Below, in pieces: positions 34,578 through 41,794 of a DNA stretch of 64,000 nt. Within the stretch, counting starts at the first letter, position 1. Every line of letters starts with the position of its first letter. Position numbers and translations under genes: made by a program. Source of the stretch: VAZQ01 sp963721005 (GTDB lineage: Bacteria; Pseudomonadota; Alphaproteobacteria; Rhizobiales; Xanthobacteraceae); NCBI GenBank assembly GCA_963721005.1, contig CAVRHR010000007.1, positions 1,178,001 through 1,242,000 of the forward strand, given 5' to 3'. The notes under the pieces are model-generated. The model saw only the letters and a program-made list of their open reading frames with translations. It was not told the DNA's origin and made no database searches.

Positions 34578-36245
34578 ATGGGCAAGAACGCAGACGATCG
34601 CGGCGGCCACAAGGGCAAGGAATCGGTCAGCCGGCGCGCCTTCCTGTCGAAGGGCGCGGCCGGCGTCGGGGCCGCGGCGCTGGTCGGGGCGGGCGCCAAG
34701 GAGGCCACGGCTCAAGCCGTAAAATGGGACCTGTCGGCCGACGTGGTCATCATCGGGGCCGGCGTCTCCGGTCTCGCCGCCGCCATCACGGCGCGCGACA
34801 GCGGCGCCTCCGTCATCAGCGTGGACGAGAATTTCGACATCGGCGGCCGCGGCATGCTGAGCGGCGGACGCGTCCATCTGGGCGGCGGCCACGCCTTGCA
34901 GCAGAAGGCCGGCATCAAGGACACCGCGGACCAGATTTTCAAGGACTGGATCCGGCACGACGCCGCGGTCGCGCGCTACAGCGACCGCGATCTGGTGCGG
35001 GTGTTTGCCGACGAGAACCTGCCGACCTTCAACTTCCTGATCGAGAACGGCGTCGAGTTCATCGAGAAGCCGATCGGTCCGGAAGCCGCTTCCACGGTGC
35101 CGCGAACCTTCGTCACCGTCGAATGGCAGAAGCAGGACGAGATCTACGCGCCGGGCGGCGACCGCAACGGCTCCGGCCTGGTGCGGCGGCTGGAGCAGAG
35201 CGCGCGCCGGAAGGGCGTGCAGATATTGCTGCGCCACGAGATGAAGAGCATCGTGCGCGAGCATGCCAATTCCGGAAAAGTGCTCGGGATCGCGGTCGCG
35301 CATCCGGGCGGCACCCTCAACATCGAGGCCCGGAAGGGCGTCATCATCGCGACCGGCGGCCACACCGGCAACGTCAATTTCCGCCGCACCTTCGATCCGC
35401 GCCTGACCGAGGAATACCAGCAGGCCTGCCTGCCCTATGTGTTCCAGGGCGCCAAGGGCGAGCTCGCCGCCATGGAGATCGGCGCCTCGCTGTGGGCGAC
35501 CGCCAACCAGACCAGCGAGTCCGGCGCCGCCATCACCAAGACGCGCCACATCGGCTGCCGTTGGGGCTACAGCTCGCTGGTGTTCCAGCCTGAGAGCAAG
35601 CTGTTCCCGCTCGCCAAAGCGACCGGCCTCACGGTCAGCGACTGGCAGAACATGATCTTCGTGAAGCAGAACGGCCAGCGGTTCTGGAACGAGGTCGACG
35701 GCTCGTATCGCTTCTTCGCGGCCGCCATGGCGTACGACGGCAGCAGCGCCAAGCTCAACGGCGGCGGCCCGATCTGGGCGATCTTCGACGCCGACGCGGT
35801 AGCGCGGGAGAAATGGGACCCCAAGCCCCCGCATGTGGATCCGGACGGCTACTTCGCCACCGCCGATACGATCGCCGAGCTGGCGCCCAAGATCAGGAAT
35901 CAGCATCAGAAGCAGCCCATGTCGGGCGCCGTCCTGGAGGCGACCGTCAACCGCTACAATTCGTTCGTCGCGTCGGGCACCGACACCGATTTCAAGAAAC
36001 CAACCCCGATGTACAAGATCGAGAAGCCGCCGTTCTACGCCGCCTGGTCGACCCCCATCCTGCACGACACCCTCACCGGCCTGCGATCGAACACCAACGG
36101 CGAGGTGATCGATATTCGCGGTCAGGTCATCCCGGGGCTTTACTGCTCGGGCGAGTCGCAAGGCGGATTTGCCCAGCATGGGCTCGCCCGCTGCCTGGTA
36201 TTCGGCCGCGTCGCCGGCCGCAACGCCGCCAAGGGAGCCGCATGA
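34578..36245 (+). CDS. Tat-exported FAD-dependent oxidoreductase (fumarate reductase/ketosteroid dehydrogenase-like)
   Basis: The 555-residue flavoprotein follows GGGAGGA. VSRRAFLSKGAAGVGAAALV is a twin-arginine signal. ADVVIIGAGVSGLAAAITAR at about residues 53-72 is the FAD Rossmann motif, and GLYCSGESQGGFAQHGLARC near the end matches the second FAD-contacting segment of the fumarate reductase flavoprotein family. Export of such a flavoprotein implies a periplasmic redox reaction, but no cytochrome partner is adjacent. The next gene begins 25 bp downstream and encodes an Ig-like protein, so the two are probably coexpressed. Substrate unknown. Confidence 0.88.
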   Translation: MGKNADDRGGHKGKESVSRRAFLSKGAAGVGAAALVGAGAKEATAQAVKWDLSADVVIIGAGVSGLAAAITARDSGASVISVDENFDIGGRGMLSGGRVHLGGGHALQQKAGIKDTADQIFKDWIRHDAAVARYSDRDLVRVFADENLPTFNFLIENGVEFIEKPIGPEAASTVPRTFVTVEWQKQDEIYAPGGDRNGSGLVRRLEQSARRKGVQILLRHEMKSIVREHANSGKVLGIAVAHPGGTLNIEARKGVIIATGGHTGNVNFRRTFDPRLTEEYQQACLPYVFQGAKGELAAMEIGASLWATANQTSESGAAITKTRHIGCRWGYSSLVFQPESKLFPLAKATGLTVSDWQNMIFVKQNGQRFWNEVDGSYRFFAAAMAYDGSSAKLNGGGPIWAIFDADAVAREKWDPKPPHVDPDGYFATADTIAELAPKIRNQHQKQPMSGAVLEATVNRYNSFVASGTDTDFKKPTPMYKIEKPPFYAAWSTPILHDTLTGLRSNTNGEVIDIRGQVIPGLYCSGESQGGFAQHGLARCLVFGRVAGRNAAKGAA

Positions 36246-36270
36246 CCACAGCGACCGGCGAATCGACGTC

Positions 36271-37221
36271 ATGACCAAGGATATGAAGACCCATTCCGCC
36301 AATCTCGAGCTGAGCGAGCCGGCCCCTGCAGAGCTCGCGGTCGGCAGCGACTTCGTGTTGCAGGTCAACGTCTCGTGCCCGGCGGGCTGCGACCTTGGCA
36401 CCATGCCGCTCGCGGTCACCGGCCCCGATGGTCAGTTGACGACCTTCGAGCCCGCCTCCGACCAGGAACGTTCCCCCGGGGAAGTCGCGCCGCGAGCGAT
36501 TGCTCTCAAGGCTCCCCAGCAGGTGGGCGAGCATGTCTGGGTCGTCCGGTTCTTGCCGCAGGAGGGTGCGGGCGTCCGGCATGAGGAATGCACGCTGCCG
36601 GTCCACGTCACGGCCGTGCCCCATGCCACCAGTCTGGCGGTATGGGCGGTGCCCTCGCCGGTGGTGATGGGCGAGAAGTTCAGCGTCAAGGTCGGGGCCA
36701 AGTCCGCGGCCGCTTGCGACCTCAAGGGCAAGCAGATCGCGATCAGCAACCAGGCCGGCGCCGTGGTCGCGCAAGGAAGCCTCGGGGACTCGCCCTGGCC
36801 GGGGACCAGCGCGCTCTATTGGACCGAGGTGGAGGTGACGGCGCCGGACCAGGAAGGGATGTTCTGGTGCGCGGTGAATTTTGCCGCCGCCGACGTCGAG
36901 ACCCCGCACGATGGCGCATCATCGAAATTCAGCGTTGCGATCGTGCGGCCGCCCGAGCACCGGCTGACGGTCGAGGTGCTGGAGAAGGACACCAAGGCCC
37001 CGATCGAGGACGCCCAGGTGCGGCTCGGCGCCTACCGGGCCGCCACCGATCCATCGGGTCGCGCGGAGGTCGCAATGCCCAAGGGCACCTATGACCTCAC
37101 GGTCTGGAAGGTCGGCTACGATGCGCCGAGCCAGATCGTGGACCTCCATGACGATGTCAGCATCCAGATCGAGGCCGAGATCGTCCTGCCGGAAAATCCG
37201 GACGCAGCCTGGCTGATGTGA
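36271..37221 (+). CDS. Ig-like/carboxypeptidase-regulatory-like domain protein without signal peptide
   Basis: The 316-residue product has two Ig-like beta-sandwich repeats (residues 10-115 and 118-235), recognisable from parallel segments LAVGSDFVLQVNVSCPAGCD and VVMGEKFSVKVGAKSAAACD. A carboxypeptidase-regulatory-like domain follows (HRLTVEVLEKDTKAPIEDAQ). No signal peptide is visible, although the flavoprotein encoded just upstream is Tat-exported; a hitch-hiker export complex is possible. The start is uncertain between 36271 and 36283. I know no functional precedent for this combination. It is probably structural or carrier-like. Confidence 0.75.
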   Translation: MTKDMKTHSANLELSEPAPAELAVGSDFVLQVNVSCPAGCDLGTMPLAVTGPDGQLTTFEPASDQERSPGEVAPRAIALKAPQQVGEHVWVVRFLPQEGAGVRHEECTLPVHVTAVPHATSLAVWAVPSPVVMGEKFSVKVGAKSAAACDLKGKQIAISNQAGAVVAQGSLGDSPWPGTSALYWTEVEVTAPDQEGMFWCAVNFAAADVETPHDGASSKFSVAIVRPPEHRLTVEVLEKDTKAPIEDAQVRLGAYRAATDPSGRAEVAMPKGTYDLTVWKVGYDAPSQIVDLHDDVSIQIEAEIVLPENPDAAWLM

Positions 37222-37392
37222 GGGCGCTGGACGTTGATCCGGCACGGCTTCGACGTCAGTTCGATCACGCCCCAGGCGCGCGACCCGACACGTTCCGCGC
37301 GTATGGGAGGGTGTCGAAAATCGCAGATCATGCATCGTTTTCGCGATGCTAAGAGGGCTGCGGGGACGGCGTTCATTCTGCGAGATACTTCT

Positions 37393-37560
37393 ATGACCAA
37401 TGCCGATCGTCACGGCGACGAATATCCGCCCAGCCGCCCCGGCCCCAAGACCCTGCTCGGCGCTCTGGTGGTGATCCTGGCCGGCCTTGCCATCGCCTTC
37501 TGGCCCCAGATCCTCGGAGCCATGGGCATCCATGTGGCGCCTCCGGGGGCAGGCGGCTAA
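37393..37560 (+). CDS. Small single-pass membrane protein (55 aa)
   Basis: The 55-residue product has a hydrophilic N-terminus (MTNADRHGDEYPPSRPGPKT) and one membrane helix (LLGALVVILAGLAIAFWPQI) with a short glycine-rich end. It lies between the Ig-like gene and the ModA-like gene, 41 bp before the latter. It could be a small accessory subunit of the surrounding flavoprotein system. The start is plausible rather than proven because no strong ribosome binding site is seen. Confidence 0.5.
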   Translation: MTNADRHGDEYPPSRPGPKTLLGALVVILAGLAIAFWPQILGAMGIHVAPPGAGG

Positions 37561-37601
37561 ACTGTCCTCAACCGGCCTTCAACGCCGGCGGGGAGGACAT
37601 C

Positions 37602-38363
37602 ATGAAAAAGCGGCTACTCGGCGTGGCAGCGGTCGTGCTGCTGGTGAACGGAGCCTGCATGGCGGACGAGCTCAAGGTGCTGAGCGCCGGCGCCATGCAG
37701 CGCGGCCTGGTCACCGTCGCCGCCAAGTTCAAGGAGCACTCCGGCACCCAGGTCCAGATCCGCTATGCCACCGCGCCGGAGCTGCGCAAGATCCTGGGCG
37801 AGAACGGCGCGGCCGCCGACGTGATCCTGGCTCCCAATCCGACCTTGAAGGAGCTCTCCGGCAAGATCGTCGCCGACACCCAGAAGGAGATCGGCGGCGT
37901 CGGATCGGCGGTCCTGGCCCGCCCCGATGCGCCCTCGCCCGACGTCTCGACCTTGGCCGCCTTCAAGCGTTCGGTCCTGGAGGCGGATGCGATCGTCTAC
38001 AATCGCGCGTCGAGCGGCGTCTATATCGAATCCCTGCTCAAGAAGATCGGCATCTATGATCAGGTGCAGTCCAAGATCGTCCAGGTCGACGACGGCGAAG
38101 CGGTCGCCACCCGGGTCAAGACCGGCCACGGCAGGGAATTCGGATTCGGCGGCTACACCGACGTGCTGCACAACCAGGACCAGGGCGGCGTGAAGCTGGT
38201 CGGGCCGATCCCGGAGGAGGTGCAGAACTACACCATGTACTCCTCCGCCCTGGTCGCGGCCGCGCCCAGCCCGGCGCCGGCGCGGGCGTTCCTCACCTAT
38301 CTGGAAACCCCCGAGTCGCAGGCAATCTTCGCCGCCAGCGGCGTGGTGGCGAAGAAGAAGTAA
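37602..38363 (+). CDS. ModA-like periplasmic substrate-binding protein, copy 2
   Basis: The 253-residue protein follows GGGGAGGA, has a Sec signal (MKKRLLGVAAVVLLVNGACM) and opens ADELKVLSAGAMQRGL. The segments VYNRASSGVYIESLLKK and EFGFGGYTDVLH match the copy at 21331-22080. No ABC permease or ATPase is linked. The two copies lie in different contexts, one beside GlcG-like genes and one beside a flavoprotein, so they may feed different pathways. It is followed by a composite repeat at 38381. Confidence 0.85.
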   Translation: MKKRLLGVAAVVLLVNGACMADELKVLSAGAMQRGLVTVAAKFKEHSGTQVQIRYATAPELRKILGENGAAADVILAPNPTLKELSGKIVADTQKEIGGVGSAVLARPDAPSPDVSTLAAFKRSVLEADAIVYNRASSGVYIESLLKKIGIYDQVQSKIVQVDDGEAVATRVKTGHGREFGFGGYTDVLHNQDQGGVKLVGPIPEEVQNYTMYSSALVAAAPSPAPARAFLTYLETPESQAIFAASGVVAKKK

Positions 38364-38380
38364 AACAAAGATTGTGTACT

Positions 38381-38510
38381 TTCCCCGGACGCGGTGCAGC
38401 ACGAAACGAAGTGGAGTGATGCGCCGCTGATCCGGGGTCGTTCGACACTCCGAGACTGTAACGATCCCGGCTCTGCGGTGCACCGCTTCGCGCTGCACCG
38501 CGTCCGGGAA
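38381..38510. repeat. Composite extragenic palindrome, CGGTGCAGC type (copy A)
   Basis: Terminal inverted arms of about 19 bp, TTCCCCGGACGCGGTGCAGC and the complementary end at 38491-38510, enclose internal hairpins including a GATCCGGGGTCGTT and AACGATCCCGG pair. The layout matches copy B at 47821-47962. It starts 18 bp after a stop codon and ends 17 bp before another. Confidence 0.8.
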
Positions 38511-38526
38511 AAGTAGAAAACCCGAG

Positions 38527-39843
38527 CTACCCCGCCGTCTGCTCCAGGATGTCGAAGCCTACATTGCGGTCGACCAGGTAGATCAGGCCGCGGTCGTCGA
38601 GCGTCACGTCGTTGCTCTGGGGCGCCGGGCGGCCGCCGGCGGGCTCGGGAATGAACCAGCCCACTTCCCGGGGCGAGAGCGGGTCGGCCACGTCGATGAT
38701 GCGCAAGCCGCCGCTGAACCAGGTGGCATAGACCAGCGTGCCCTGGGTGCGCTCGGCGAACTGATGGGCGCCGAAGCGGGCGCCGGGGGTGCGGCTGAAC
38801 GGCGAGTCGAGATCGCTCACCTGGAATTGCGCCAGCGGCTTGATGGCGGCCGGCGAGGTCACGTCGAAGGTGAGAATGCAGGCATGCGCCCGTCCGCGCC
38901 GTGCCGCCTCCTCGCTCGCGCTCTGGGCCTGGTCCTCCTCGTCGATGGAAAGCGCGATGCGACGCCCGTCGAGCCGCATCGGCACCGGCCGCACCGTATG
39001 GGTCGGCTCCGGAAACAGCGGATGATAATTGTAGGTGCCGACGGTTTTCGGCTTGGCCAGCTCGGAGACGTCCACGATCGAGAAGCCGCCGTGCCAGCAG
39101 CTCGCCCACATCTCGTCGCCGTAGCGCAGCGCATGGTGCAGCCGGTGCTGGCGGCCCGGCCAGCTCGGCGTCTCGCCGCCCGCGATGTGCTGCCCGGGCA
39201 TCCACCAGCGCGAGACCTCGGCAGGGCGCTGTGGGTCGCGGATGTCGTAGATCACCAGGATGTTGCCGACATACCCCTCCATCTCGGTCGAGATGTAGGC
39301 GTGGTGCTCGTCCATGTCGAAGCGGTGCACCCCGATGCCGCCGGTGCGGTGATGCACGATCTCCTTGGGATTCGCCGGCTTCGACACGTCGTAGATCTTG
39401 AATCCGCCGTTGTGATAGCCGCGCTTGGCCGCCGCCTCGATCTCGCCGATGGCGTCCTCGGTCACGCTCAGCTTCTGCGCCAGCTCGGCGCGAGTCGGCT
39501 CCCGCCCGAGCGCCGAGGCGAGCTGCGCCCGCACCCGCGGCAGCTCGTCGGCGCGCCGCCCGATCGCGGTCGGGTTGCGCTCGTGATTGACGATCATGAT
39601 GTCGCCCGCGACCCGCGCCTTGTGGCTGTGCGAGGTGGTGTCGGCGAGCGTGATGGTGGCCACAGTGCGCGGATTGGCGGGATCCGACACGTCGAGAATC
39701 GTGGTGCCGAGATTGGCGCGGTTGGGGATGTGGCCCACATAGGCGTAACGGCCCGCGACCGTCACCTGGCCGGCGCCGGCGAGATCGAGATGGCCGACCC
39801 GGCGCACATTGCGGGCCATCGCCCCGTTGCTGACTGAACTCAC
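38527..39843 (-). CDS. LVIVD-repeat protein
   Basis: The 438-residue protein has at least five LVIVD-like beta-propeller blades: TTILDVSDPANPRTV, FKIYDVSKPANPKEI, LVIYDIRDPQRPAEV, FSIVDVSELAKPKTV and LRIIDVADPLSPREV. No signal peptide is seen, unlike many LVIVD proteins that are exported. It starts with GTG at 39843, whose last two bases overlap the stop of the LigI-like gene (GTGA), so translation of the two is coupled. It may form a scaffold or hydrolase-like partner. An insertion of 40 residues (GRRADELPRVRAQLASALGR region) looks helical, with a sigma-like helix pattern that may be coincidental. Confidence 0.85.
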   Translation of the reverse strand: MSSVSNGAMARNVRRVGHLDLAGAGQVTVAGRYAYVGHIPNRANLGTTILDVSDPANPRTVATITLADTTSHSHKARVAGDIMIVNHERNPTAIGRRADELPRVRAQLASALGREPTRAELAQKLSVTEDAIGEIEAAAKRGYHNGGFKIYDVSKPANPKEIVHHRTGGIGVHRFDMDEHHAYISTEMEGYVGNILVIYDIRDPQRPAEVSRWWMPGQHIAGGETPSWPGRQHRLHHALRYGDEMWASCWHGGFSIVDVSELAKPKTVGTYNYHPLFPEPTHTVRPVPMRLDGRRIALSIDEEDQAQSASEEAARRGRAHACILTFDVTSPAAIKPLAQFQVSDLDSPFSRTPGARFGAHQFAERTQGTLVYATWFSGGLRIIDVADPLSPREVGWFIPEPAGGRPAPQSNDVTLDDRGLIYLVDRNVGFDILEQTAG

Positions 39844-40766
39844 CTTGCGATCCTTTCATCTGCGCCGAAGCCGTAGAGCTCCACCGGGTTCTCCACCAGG
39901 ATGCGGGTACGGGTTTTCGCGTCCGGAATCCAGCGCGCCAGGAGGTCGCACAGCGCGCCGTCATTGGGCATCGGTTTCTTCATCATCACATGCGGCCAGT
40001 CGCTGCCCCAGATGAGACGCCCCGGAGCGGCGCGCGCGAGCGCCGCGGCCGCCGCATCCACGTCGTCATAGGGCAGATCGGGCGCGCCGGAAATCCGGTA
40101 GGGGCCGGTCAGCTTGACCCAGCAGCGGCCGCCGGCGAGCAGCGACAGCAGGTTCGCGAAAGCGGGCGACCTGGTCCAGTCGCGCGCGCCGGCGCGCGGA
40201 TAGCCCAGATGGGCGAGCACGATCGGCACGCCCAGACCCGCGACCGCGCTGGCGAAGCCCGTGGCCTCGTCGAGATTGACCAGGAACTCGATGTGCCAGC
40301 CGAACGGCGCGATGCGCTCCGCGAGCGCGCGCACCAGCTCGAGCGGCACCGCGTTGCGCCCTTCCCGGCGGTCCACCAGGTTGAGCCGCACGCCGCGAAT
40401 GCCGGCCTGATGCAGCGCCTCGACCTCGCCGGCCGCGATGGTGGGCTCGACCACCGCGACGCCGCGAAATCCCGGCCCCGCCGCCCGCAACGCCGCCAGC
40501 ATGGCGCGGTTGTCGGTGCCGTAGACGCTGGGCTGGATCAGCACGGCACGATCGACCCCCAGCACCCCCAGCAGATGCCGATAGGATTCGATGGTTGCGT
40601 CCGGCGGCGTGTAGATGCGCTCCGCGGCGTACGGAAATGCCGACGCCGGCCCGCAAATATGGGCATGGCAATCGCAGGCGCCGGGCGGCAACGCCGCGGC
40701 GGGCGCACGCGGCTGCGCATCCGCAGCCAAGCACAAGGGTGCATGCGAAAGATCTGTTGCGGCCAT
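39840..40766 (-). CDS. LigI-like amidohydrolase (cytoplasmic)
   Basis: The 308-residue protein has ACDCHAHICGPASAFPYAAE (H-x-H), QPSVYGTDNRAML, RGVRLNLVD and WGSDWPHVMM with the catalytic Asp. This is the 2-pyrone-4,6-dicarboxylate lactonase pattern, shared with the Tat-exported paralogue at 745-1710. No signal peptide is evident. The LVIVD gene is translationally coupled downstream by a GTGA overlap, and the TctC gene ends 1 bp upstream of this start at 40768. The three form a compact unit that could import and hydrolyse a lactone or tricarboxylate. The substrate is not provable here. Confidence 0.88.
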   Translation of the reverse strand: MAATDLSHAPLCLAADAQPRAPAAALPPGACDCHAHICGPASAFPYAAERIYTPPDATIESYRHLLGVLGVDRAVLIQPSVYGTDNRAMLAALRAAGPGFRGVAVVEPTIAAGEVEALHQAGIRGVRLNLVDRREGRNAVPLELVRALAERIAPFGWHIEFLVNLDEATGFASAVAGLGVPIVLAHLGYPRAGARDWTRSPAFANLLSLLAGGRCWVKLTGPYRISGAPDLPYDDVDAAAAALARAAPGRLIWGSDWPHVMMKKPMPNDGALCDLLARWIPDAKTRTRILVENPVELYGFGADERIAR

Positions 40767-40767
40767 T

Positions 40768-41733
40768 TTAATCGAGGGTCGCCCCGGAGGCCTTCACCAC
40801 CGCGGTCCATTTGGGGATTTCGGCGGTGATGTATTTGGCGAACTCCTCGGGCGTGCTGCTGGCGATATCGACCCCCAACTCGGTCAATGTCTTGGCCAGC
40901 CCCGGGTCGTGCAGTGCCTGCACGGTCGCGTCGTGCAGCGCCGCGATCACGGCCGGAGGAGTCGCGGCCGGCGCCACCAAGCCGTGCCAGGTGGTGGCCT
41001 CGAAGCCGGGCAAGCCTTGCTCGGCGACCGTCGGCAGATCGGGCATGAAGGCGCTGCGCTCAAGCGTGGTCACCGCCAGCGGCCGCACCACGCCGGCCTT
41101 GATGAATCCGGCGACCGAAGCCGCAGTCGCAAACATCATCTGCACCTGGCCCGCGATCACGTCTTGCAGCGCCGGGGCCGCGCCCTTGTACGCCACGTGC
41201 ACGATATCGACATTGGCCTGCGCGTTGAACAAGGCGCCGGCCAGATGCGCCGCGGTGCCGATCCCGGACGACGCGTAGTTCAGCTGACCGGGCTTCGACT
41301 TGGCGAGCGCGATCAGCTCGGCCATGGAATGGACCGGAAGCTTGGGGTTCACCACCAGGATATTGGCCTGGTTGCCCACCAGGCTGATGGGCTTGAAATC
41401 CTTCTCCGGGTCGTAGGGCAGCTTCTTATAGAGGCTCGCATTGGTGGCCAGGATGCTGTTGTTGCCCATCAGCAGCGTGTAGCCGTCGGGCGCTGCGGTC
41501 GCCACCGCCTCGGCCCCGATATTGCCGCCGGCGCCCGGGCGGTTGACGATGATGAACGGCTGCTTGAGCAATTCCTCGAGCTTGCGTCCCACCACGCGGG
41601 CCAGCACATCGCTCGGGCCCGCCGGCGTGAACGCCACCACCAGGGTGACGGGCCGGTTCGGATAGGTCTGAGCCTGGGCAGCCGCGAACCCCAGCGACAA
41701 TAGCGCCAGCCCGGCGAGGATTGTTCGGTGCAT
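40768..41733 (-). CDS. TctC/Bug-family tripartite tricarboxylate transporter binding protein
   Basis: The 321-residue periplasmic protein has a Sec signal (MHRTILAGLALLSLGFAAAQ) and Bug-family motifs: YPNRPVTLVVAFTPAGPSDV, RPGAGGNIGAEAVA, APDGYTLLMGNNS and LNYASSGIGTAAHLAG. Such proteins bind dicarboxylates, aromatic acids or tricarboxylates. TctA and TctB membrane partners are absent, as is usual for orphan Bug proteins. It belongs to the minus-strand unit with the LigI-like and LVIVD genes, and is divergent by 61 bp from the ABC gene at 41795. Confidence 0.92.
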   Translation of the reverse strand: MHRTILAGLALLSLGFAAAQAQTYPNRPVTLVVAFTPAGPSDVLARVVGRKLEELLKQPFIIVNRPGAGGNIGAEAVATAAPDGYTLLMGNNSILATNASLYKKLPYDPEKDFKPISLVGNQANILVVNPKLPVHSMAELIALAKSKPGQLNYASSGIGTAAHLAGALFNAQANVDIVHVAYKGAAPALQDVIAGQVQMMFATAASVAGFIKAGVVRPLAVTTLERSAFMPDLPTVAEQGLPGFEATTWHGLVAPAATPPAVIAALHDATVQALHDPGLAKTLTELGVDIASSTPEEFAKYITAEIPKWTAVVKASGATLD

Positions 41734-41794
41734 GATTTTCTCTACAGTGCGAGCGGGTGTATCGGGAATGGATCGCGTTGGCTCAGAGTAGCGC

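Noticed and set aside
39400..39520. Sigma-factor-like helix within the LVIVD protein
   Set aside because: The short helical insertion resembles a region-3 pattern but lacks DNA-binding context; treated as coincidental.
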